Assembly (NCBI RefSeq): GCF_900107605.1
Contig: NZ_FNQJ01000010.1
Span: forward strand, 37,850 to 101,849
From: Acidovorax soli
GTDB lineage: Bacteria > Pseudomonadota > Gammaproteobacteria > Burkholderiales > Burkholderiaceae_C
DNA: 64,000 nucleotides
Reading direction: 5' to 3'
This document shows positions 58,394 through 64,000 of this stretch, one piece after another. Position 1 is the first letter of the stretch, and the number at the start of each line of letters is the position of its first letter. The translations under genes were made by a program, and so were the position numbers. Below the pieces are notes generated by a model. It worked only from the letters and a program-made list of their open reading frames with translations. It ran no database searches and was not told the origin of the DNA.

Positions 58394-59845
58394 GTGTCCT
58401 CGGTCCGCCAAAAAGTCGCCCTGCAGTTTCTCGTCAGCAACTTGGCTCTGGTGGCCAACTTTGTGCTGACCATCGTGCTGGCCCGCCTGCTCAGCCCGCA
58501 GGACATTGGTATCTTTTCCATGAGCGCGGTACTCATGGCGGTGGCCCACGTGTTCCGAGACTTTGGCGTTACAGCTTTCATCAAGCGCGAAAAGGAACTC
58601 ACCCACGGCAGCCTGCGCAACGCGCTTGGGGTTTTGCTGGCCACCTCATGGAGCGTGGCAGGGGCGATGTACTTGAGCGCTCCTTACTGGGCCGAATTTT
58701 TCCGCGAGGGGCGGGTTGAGCCAGTGGTTCAGGTGCTCGCCATCGGTTTCGTGTTCATTCCGTTCGGGGCCATTCCGATGGCTCTCCTGTCGCGCGAGAT
58801 GGCAGTGGAAAAGTCGGCTCGGGTGACAGCAGCCAGCACCGTCGTCTTCTTCATCGCCTCTGTAGTGCTCGCGCTCAAAGGATTCGGCCCCATGACTATG
58901 GCCTGGGCCAACCTGATCAACATCATCGCCACCGGCGCCATGGCCCGGTGGGCCCTGGGCAGGCCGCTGCCCTGGCTGCCGGCCTTTGATCAGAGTAAAG
59001 GGATCGTGCACTTTGGAGTAGGTAGTCTGCTTACCGCCCTGCTCAAAGCTGCGGATAGCGCCCTGCCTGACATTCTGCTGGGCCGTAAGATGACGCCAGC
59101 CGATGTAGGCCTGTTCAGCCGCGCCAACTCCACGGTGAACATGGTGAGCACGGCCCTGCTGCCCACCGTGAACTACTTCGCCCTGCCCTACATGGCCAGG
59201 GTTCACCACGCCAATGGGCCTGTGGCACATGAGTACTTGCGGGCCACCTCTCTAATCAATGCCCTGATGCTGCCCGCCTTGGCCGCCATTGCGGTGCTAG
59301 CACATGACATCGTGAGCTTCCTGTACGGCAAGGCCTGGCTGGACGCCGTGCCCGCCATCCCCTGGCTGTGCCTTGCCTACGCAGTGAGCAGCCTGTTCAC
59401 GCTGAGCGCGCCAGCACTCACAGGTGTGGGCAAGCCCTATGCCGCTATTGGCCCCACTGCCTTGCTGGTGGTGGCCAAGGTCGCGTGTGCGCTGTGGCTG
59501 ATGGATGGCACACTCAACACCTTTGCGCTGGCCATGGCTTTGGGCCAACTGCTGAGCCTGCCTTATCAGTTGTGGATTCACCAGCGTCACCTGAGCCTGC
59601 CGTGGACCGATTGGGCCAAAAGCACCCTACCGCTGCTGGTGCAGACTGCGCTGGTGGGTGCGGTGTGCTTCGGCATCCGCGAGGCATTGCCCGTGAACAC
59701 GCCGGCTTGGGCGGCCATCGCGACCGTGGGTGCGGGCGCCTTGGTTTCCTTCCTGGCCGGCTGCTTCCTGCTGGCTCTCCCGATGGCAGACGAATTGAAG
59801 CGGCTGCAACACGCGGTGCTGCAGCGCGCGCGAGGCAACACGTGA
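58394..59845 (+). CDS. Wzx-type polysaccharide flippase
   Basis: A 483-residue MOP-superfamily exporter with 12-14 hydrophobic helices. The N-terminus QFLVSNLALVANFVLTIVLARLLSPQDIG is typical in outline (for example ARLLSPQDIGIFSM), as is FRDFGVTAFIKRE. It moves lipid-linked repeat units across the inner membrane. The first usable start is a GTG; no good ATG or ribosome site was seen, so the start is tentative. Together with the ligase/polymerase gene at 42-44 kb it gives the Wzx/Wzy-type pathway. Confidence 0.87.
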   Translation: MSSVRQKVALQFLVSNLALVANFVLTIVLARLLSPQDIGIFSMSAVLMAVAHVFRDFGVTAFIKREKELTHGSLRNALGVLLATSWSVAGAMYLSAPYWAEFFREGRVEPVVQVLAIGFVFIPFGAIPMALLSREMAVEKSARVTAASTVVFFIASVVLALKGFGPMTMAWANLINIIATGAMARWALGRPLPWLPAFDQSKGIVHFGVGSLLTALLKAADSALPDILLGRKMTPADVGLFSRANSTVNMVSTALLPTVNYFALPYMARVHHANGPVAHEYLRATSLINALMLPALAAIAVLAHDIVSFLYGKAWLDAVPAIPWLCLAYAVSSLFTLSAPALTGVGKPYAAIGPTALLVVAKVACALWLMDGTLNTFALAMALGQLLSLPYQLWIHQRHLSLPWTDWAKSTLPLLVQTALVGAVCFGIREALPVNTPAWAAIATVGAGALVSFLAGCFLLALPMADELKRLQHAVLQRARGNT

Positions 59846-59965
59846 GCTCTCGGTCTGATGAACACGTATTACGGCCCACAAACTTCAGCAGCAGAGCCGG
59901 GCTGTTGATCGGTCACACAAACTTGTGCATCGCCTGACAAGATGGTGCACCACCACTCCAACACC

Positions 59966-60961
59966 ATGAACCAGCCCCGAGTCTCCGTCGTCATCCCCGT
60001 GCGCAACGGCAAGGACTACATACAGGAAGCCCTAGACAGCGTGCTGCAGCAGTCGTTCACCGACCTGGAACTGCTGCTCATTGACGACGGCTCCACCGAC
60101 GACGACTACGACCGGTACGCACTGCAAGACGAACGGGTGCGCGTGATCCACCTCACGGGAACCGGCGTCTCGCGGGCTCGCAACGTGGGCATGGCGCAAT
60201 CGCGCGGGGAATTCATTGCCTTTCTCGATGCCGATGACGTGTGGTTCCCCGGCAAGCTGGAGGCGCAGGTGCGCTACTTTGATGCGCACCCCGATGTGGG
60301 GGTGGTGTTTGGCAAGTTCATCCGCTGGCATGCTTTGCCTGGTGGCGGGTTTGCGCCGGCCAGTTCGTTGACGATAAATGTCAGTGATCTCACCGAGTCG
60401 GATGCTGAGCGCTCTGGTTGGCTCTATGCAAGATTGCTCAAGGGGCTATTGGTGGGAATGAACACGGCAGTCATTCGCCGAACTGTGCATCAAGCTATTG
60501 GGGGCTTCAACGAATCGATGCGCCAAGGCGAAGATTACGATTTTTGGCTCAAATCATCTCGCATAGCAGAAATGCACTCACTGAACGGATCCATCGCACT
60601 CTACCGAATTCACGGTGCAAGTGCGATGCACAAACTATCAGATGAGAATCATCTAGCCAATCTAATAAAAGTTGCGACGCTTCGATGGAATATTAATTCA
60701 CGCGCAGGAGATGAGATCACCTCATCCGAACTCAATCGACGCTTAGGAGAGGCAAACTTCATGCATGGATATTCCCACTATTGGGGCGGGAACAAGTTTG
60801 TAGCCCAAAAGAGCTTCATCCAATCTCTGTCACATGGCCACAAAAAGACAAGGAGCTTAATCTATGCAGTTCTATGCTACTCCTTAATCGTTGTCAAAAC
60901 ATTAACCGGGCACAAAGATCAACAACAGCCTGCTCAGCAAAATAAACAGCACAAAAAATGA
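59966..60961 (+). CDS. Family 2 glycosyltransferase, compositionally mosaic
   Basis: A 331-residue GT-A glycosyltransferase. VSVVIPVRNGKDYIQEALDSV, LLIDDGSTDDDY and the metal site FLDADDVWFPGKL are in the first 110 residues; QGEDYDFWLKSS is the usual acceptor-side ED motif. The first 400 bases are GC-rich like the upstream genes; from about 60.38 kb the gene is clearly AT-richer, continuing in the next genes. The ATG at 59966 was preferred over 59942 because it leads straight into the first strand. It adds one sugar of the repeat unit. Its stop overlaps the next gene by 4 bases. Confidence 0.88.
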   Translation: MNQPRVSVVIPVRNGKDYIQEALDSVLQQSFTDLELLLIDDGSTDDDYDRYALQDERVRVIHLTGTGVSRARNVGMAQSRGEFIAFLDADDVWFPGKLEAQVRYFDAHPDVGVVFGKFIRWHALPGGGFAPASSLTINVSDLTESDAERSGWLYARLLKGLLVGMNTAVIRRTVHQAIGGFNESMRQGEDYDFWLKSSRIAEMHSLNGSIALYRIHGASAMHKLSDENHLANLIKVATLRWNINSRAGDEITSSELNRRLGEANFMHGYSHYWGGNKFVAQKSFIQSLSHGHKKTRSLIYAVLCYSLIVVKTLTGHKDQQQPAQQNKQHKK

Positions 60962-62115
60962 ACACCCGCCTCCCCGGATTCCAAAATAAAAACCAAAGCG
61001 ATGACTCCCAAATCACTCATGAGAGGCTTCGCAAAATTGCGGACTCGGCAGCCGACAACCCTTATGACAAAAAAGCAACAATTACATCAATCAAAGAAAC
61101 CATTCTAGACTCCATCAAATGGCGACTAACCTACATATTATCTATTGCTCCGCCTCATGAGAACTGGTATCTCGCTGCGTCTCTCTGGCCACTCTTAATT
61201 GACACGACAGAGAAGGCTGAACAACTGGAAATTCTAAAAAGGGCTATCGACAAGCAACTGGATAGTACAGGGGCATGGAAGTACCCCCTGAATACCGCGT
61301 TCAAATTTTTGATGTGCACCCATGTTGTGAGACTATGGGAGCTGACTGGGGACGAGCGCTACCTAAATGCAACGATAAATGCCCTAAATCAGGTTAAAGA
61401 GATGAAGCGAGCTCCGAATGGAGCCTTCCTTTATCTACCAACCAGAGACGAAATTCTCGTTGATACCCTTGGCATGATCTGTCCATTTTTGGGAGCCTGC
61501 GCCAAGTCGCTTGGCATCGATGAAGCAGGCGAGATTCTAAGAGAACAATTGCAAATTTACTGGGGAAACAATATGGACTCAGAAACCGGATTGCCATTCC
61601 ATGGCTATTATGCCGGCGGCCCCAAAAAACTGGGTAACCTAGGCTGGGGCCGAGGCGTCGGATGGTATATGCTGGCAATGGCTGCCGCCCAAAAGTGCAT
61701 GAGGCCGGATACAGATTTCGCAAATCAGATGTCCGACTGGAAGCTCCGAATTTTACAAACACTGATAAAAATCCAACGCACAGACGGACACTGGAGCGAA
61801 TTTACCCTAATCAAATCCAGACCCGACTCCTCAGCAACAGGCATGATTTTACTCGCCCTGACCTCCGAGAACAAAAGCACTGAAGACCTGGACCAAATTC
61901 AACTCAAATCACTAAAAAATTCAATACAATCAGCAAGGCTGGCGCTTCTAAAATCCATTGGGAAAAACGGATTGATTCAACATGCAACAGGCGAAGCTCC
62001 AGCACTTGGCAGCTACTCCCATGCACATGGGAATTACCCTTGGGCCCAGGGTTTTGGCACAGCGGCCCTAGCGCAATCGAATCGATGGTTACAACAAAAC
62101 TCATCGCACATCTAG
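60958..62115 (+). CDS. Glycoside hydrolase family 88/105-like protein
   Basis: A 385-residue alpha6/alpha6-barrel protein. The family markers are LVDTLGMICPFLGA (catalytic Asp region) and GWGRGVGWYMLAMAAA, as in unsaturated glucuronyl and rhamnogalacturonyl hydrolases. No signal peptide is visible, so it appears cytoplasmic. Such enzymes normally break down lyase products, which is unexpected in a biosynthesis gene cluster. AT-rich compared with the genes to the left. ATGA overlap with the glycosyltransferase gene shows they are translated together. Confidence 0.85.
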   Translation: MNTRLPGFQNKNQSDDSQITHERLRKIADSAADNPYDKKATITSIKETILDSIKWRLTYILSIAPPHENWYLAASLWPLLIDTTEKAEQLEILKRAIDKQLDSTGAWKYPLNTAFKFLMCTHVVRLWELTGDERYLNATINALNQVKEMKRAPNGAFLYLPTRDEILVDTLGMICPFLGACAKSLGIDEAGEILREQLQIYWGNNMDSETGLPFHGYYAGGPKKLGNLGWGRGVGWYMLAMAAAQKCMRPDTDFANQMSDWKLRILQTLIKIQRTDGHWSEFTLIKSRPDSSATGMILLALTSENKSTEDLDQIQLKSLKNSIQSARLALLKSIGKNGLIQHATGEAPALGSYSHAHGNYPWAQGFGTAALAQSNRWLQQNSSHI

Positions 62116-62175
62116 AACCCCTCTCTCAAACAAATCGATTCGATTGAACTCAATTTATCGTACTGCGACGCTCAG

Positions 62176-63387
62176 ATGAAAAACGTCTCACCCTCTCGGA
62201 TTATTATTTACGGCGCCGTTTCACGTCCGCCATCCGACAGCCCAAGAGCACTGGATAAAATTAAACAACTGATTCATCGCGCCATCGACCGATTTGCGAT
62301 AAAACTAAATTTCCACCAAAGAATTGATTACAAGAACTATGAGAGGCGATGGACTTACAACAGAGGCGATCTTGCAATTGCAGATTCAGTTCAAGAAACT
62401 CTGAAAAAAATTGGATGCACTCTGCCTGCCGTTCGTGCAAACTGGGGCGAGCTGTCTGAAGTTGGCCTGACCGATCTGGACACTGTGATCGTGGCGGGGA
62501 GCGGTTACATCCACCCCGACAAGACTGGCAACCTGCATGCTCGGATTTTCTCCGATTATCACGCTTTTGCAAAGTATCAATGCCGCGTTGCCCTTATCGG
62601 AATCGGAGTAAATGTGCTACTCGACTGGGACCGATCGAAAGCAACCCATTTGGCACCAGATTCTCGCGATGTTCTGGAAAAAATTTTTCAGCTATGCTCG
62701 TCCATTACCGTCAGGGATGAGCAGTCACAAAAATTCATTCAGCAACTGGGCAACCACCCCACCTCGATCATTGGGGACCCTGCACTGTTTCTATCCGAAC
62801 AAGGCAGTGAGCACAATGACAAAAAACCTGACTCAGGCCCTAGGATTGGCCTAAGCATTCCATTTCACGGCACAGAGCCAACAGAATGGATTCGAGACAA
62901 CATCAAGTCCTTCGTAGAATTTTTGAGAAAAATTCAGAAATCAAAAAAGGCCAGGTTCGAGTACTTCCTTCATTACGATTCCGAAAGGCTGGTTTATGAG
63001 GTGATGCGGGACTATGGCCTTGATGTCACATTGAGGGAAGGCGACACTCAAACACTCTTGAGGCACTACCATGATCTGGATTTGCACATCGGCGGCATGC
63101 TGCATTCGTGCATCATGGCAAGCTCGCAGCGCATTCCAACGATCGCCCTGGCATACGACGCCAAGCACTTTGGATTTTTCAAGCTTTTGGAAAGAGAAGA
63201 GTTCTGCGTTTACAACCAGTCGCTGGACTATTCGAATCTCCATAGTCTGATTGACAAGATCATCAACAACCTGCCCACCCAAAGGCAGAAGCTTGATAAA
63301 AAGATCAAGCAGCTTGAGACTGGGTATAGAGAGGCAATCTCAAATGCAGTCTCTATGGAGACTCCTGCCATCGCGAGAGTGCATTGA
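62176..63387 (+). CDS. Polysaccharide pyruvyltransferase
   Basis: A 403-residue protein of the CsaB/PssM type that adds a pyruvate ketal to a sugar of a surface polymer using phosphoenolpyruvate. The markers are VIVAGSGYIHP, ALIGIGVN, TSIIGDPALFL and the C-terminal GGMLHSCIMASSQRIPTIALAYD with its His/Ser pair. Pyruvyl groups give negative charge. It lies in the AT-richer cassette with the GH88/105 gene, 60 bases downstream of it. Confidence 0.9.
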   Translation: MKNVSPSRIIIYGAVSRPPSDSPRALDKIKQLIHRAIDRFAIKLNFHQRIDYKNYERRWTYNRGDLAIADSVQETLKKIGCTLPAVRANWGELSEVGLTDLDTVIVAGSGYIHPDKTGNLHARIFSDYHAFAKYQCRVALIGIGVNVLLDWDRSKATHLAPDSRDVLEKIFQLCSSITVRDEQSQKFIQQLGNHPTSIIGDPALFLSEQGSEHNDKKPDSGPRIGLSIPFHGTEPTEWIRDNIKSFVEFLRKIQKSKKARFEYFLHYDSERLVYEVMRDYGLDVTLREGDTQTLLRHYHDLDLHIGGMLHSCIMASSQRIPTIALAYDAKHFGFFKLLEREEFCVYNQSLDYSNLHSLIDKIINNLPTQRQKLDKKIKQLETGYREAISNAVSMETPAIARVH

Positions 63388-63480
63388 GTTCGAGTTCAAG
63401 CTGGGAGTGTCGCGCAGGATGCAGGCCGCACACGCAGCTTGAGCCAGATAGCTTGCATCAAACGCCGGCTCTCGGGAGTT

Positions 63481-63921
63481 TCATCCAGAGAAGCGCCATT
63501 CCCACCGCAGCGGCAGCATGGACGCAGCACCTCGCGCGCCCCACGCCATCACGACCTTGGCCAGCTCGTGTGTCTCGCTAGCCGCGGCCTCTTTGTAATC
63601 GGCATGGCCTTCGCCGAAGTCGATCACTTGAATGCCCAGCTGTTCGCTGCGCTTCATGATCTCGGCCAGCAGCACCTTGCCGGGCGAGTACTTGGCGTGC
63701 CCGGGCTCGTACACCGGGAACCAGTAGTGCAGCCGCCCGCCCCCCAACAGCCCCAGGTGGGCGGCGATGAGTACGTCGCCGCAGTACAGCACACTCAGGG
63801 GTGCCGAGAAACCGTCGCTCTGGCCTGAGGCCAGCGCCTTCAGAAAGGCCTGGTGGTCGGCCTGGTAGAGCGCGGCCCCTTCCTTGCCGGTGCGGGCGTA
63901 CTGGTTGCGTATTTCGGCGAA
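63481..63921 (-). pseudogene. GNAT/FemAB-like gene truncated by an insertion element
   Basis: The C-terminal 146 residues of a GNAT acyltransferase remain, with GGGRLHYWFPVYEPGH, YSPGKVLLAEIMKRS, IDFGEGHADYKE and a normal stop at 63481. Reading upstream, the frame continues without start up to about 63921 and then enters IS-like terminal repeats, so the N-terminal half is missing here. Family members are about 350 residues. An internal ATG-like start cannot restore the first GNAT domain. Composition is GC-rich, unlike the cassette to its left. Confidence 0.8.
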
Positions 63922-64000
63922 TGTGACCGGTCATTTCGGCGCATCGTGACCGGTGGTCAGAGCGATGTTCTCAGCGCCGTTTCGGTAACGTGACCGCCCG
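63922..64000. mobile_element. Terminal repeats of an IS21-family-like element (cut by window end)
   Basis: From TGTGACCGG (63922) there are repeated blocks of the form TTTCGG-N6-GTGACCG, at about 63912-63930, 63933-63952 and 63980-63998. Multiple repeats of this kind near the tip are typical of IS21-family ends. The transposase genes would lie beyond the window. The exact left end, between 63912 and 63922, cannot be fixed without the other end. Confidence 0.6.

Overview
The window looks like a chromosomal segment of a high-GC betaproteobacterium of the Comamonadaceae (Acidovorax-like). I base this on overall composition, on a trp operon carrying chorismate mutase and LysE genes, on an oxyR/dps/recG neighbourhood, and on short GC-rich interspersed repeats that I associate with this family. 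No species can be named from the sequence alone, and no rRNA, tRNA or CRISPR array was seen.

Layout. (1) 1-8.8 kb: a glycerol uptake and phosphorylation locus. A minus-strand ABC transporter operon (glpS-glpT-glpP-glpQ-glpU-glpV, the last cut by the window edge) diverges from glpR and glpK, with likely GlpR operators between them. (2) 8.9-23.5 kb: housekeeping and signalling genes: proC, ubiA, a CYTH-CHAD protein, dps, oxyR, recG, two tandem HD-GYP genes (the second with a nonsense mutation near its 3' end), pfkB, a hemerythrin-diguanylate cyclase, queA and ung. (3) 23.5-28.6 kb: a compact minus-strand tryptophan operon trpE-aroQ-trpG-lysE-trpD-small membrane ORF-trpC, preceded by a possible leader peptide with two Trp codons. 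(4) 28.9-30.3 kb: a secreted chalcone-isomerase-like protein and gph. (5) 30.4-34.1 kb: a tightly overlapping five-gene operon resembling the 'HPr-rel-A' system: a Tat-like exported protein, a PqqD-like chaperone, an HprK-like kinase, a nucleotidyltransferase and a trypsin-like protease. (6) 34.2-48.9 kb: genes normally linked to exosortase A/PEP-CTERM loci: PrsT, PrsR, PrsK, an initiating sugar transferase, an O-antigen ligase, a PLP decarboxylase, an acyl-CoA ligase, an acyl carrier protein and two alpha/beta hydrolases. No exosortase and no PEP-CTERM protein is present in the window. (7) 48.9-64 kb: surface glycan genes: a GNAT/FemAB protein, UDP-glucose dehydrogenase, an SMR-like membrane protein, a HAD-UbiA fusion, a large lipoprotein, a polytopic membrane protein, a Wzx flippase, GT2, GH88/105, polysaccharide pyruvyltransferase, and a GNAT gene cut by what looks like the end of an IS21-family element.

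How it fits together. The right third is one large exopolysaccharide/surface-modification locus. Nucleotide-sugar supply (Ugd), chain initiation, glycosyl transfer, pyruvylation, flipping and polymerisation/ligation are all represented, under a PrsK/PrsR two-component system expected to act with sigma-54. Base composition falls abruptly from about 41.3 to 38 percent AT-equivalent bias upstream to clearly AT-richer sequence inside the GT2 gene (near 60.4 kb) and stays so to about 63.4 kb, suggesting a replaced cassette next to the IS end. The two c-di-GMP gene types nearby (HD-GYP and GGDEF) may relate to the same surface lifestyle, but that is inference.

Most worth a second look: the HPr-rel-A-like operon; the complementary degenerate ATPase sites of the glycerol transporter; repeats translated inside recG and ubiA; the duplicated HD-GYP pair with its nonsense codon; and the structured leader in front of the large lipoprotein gene.
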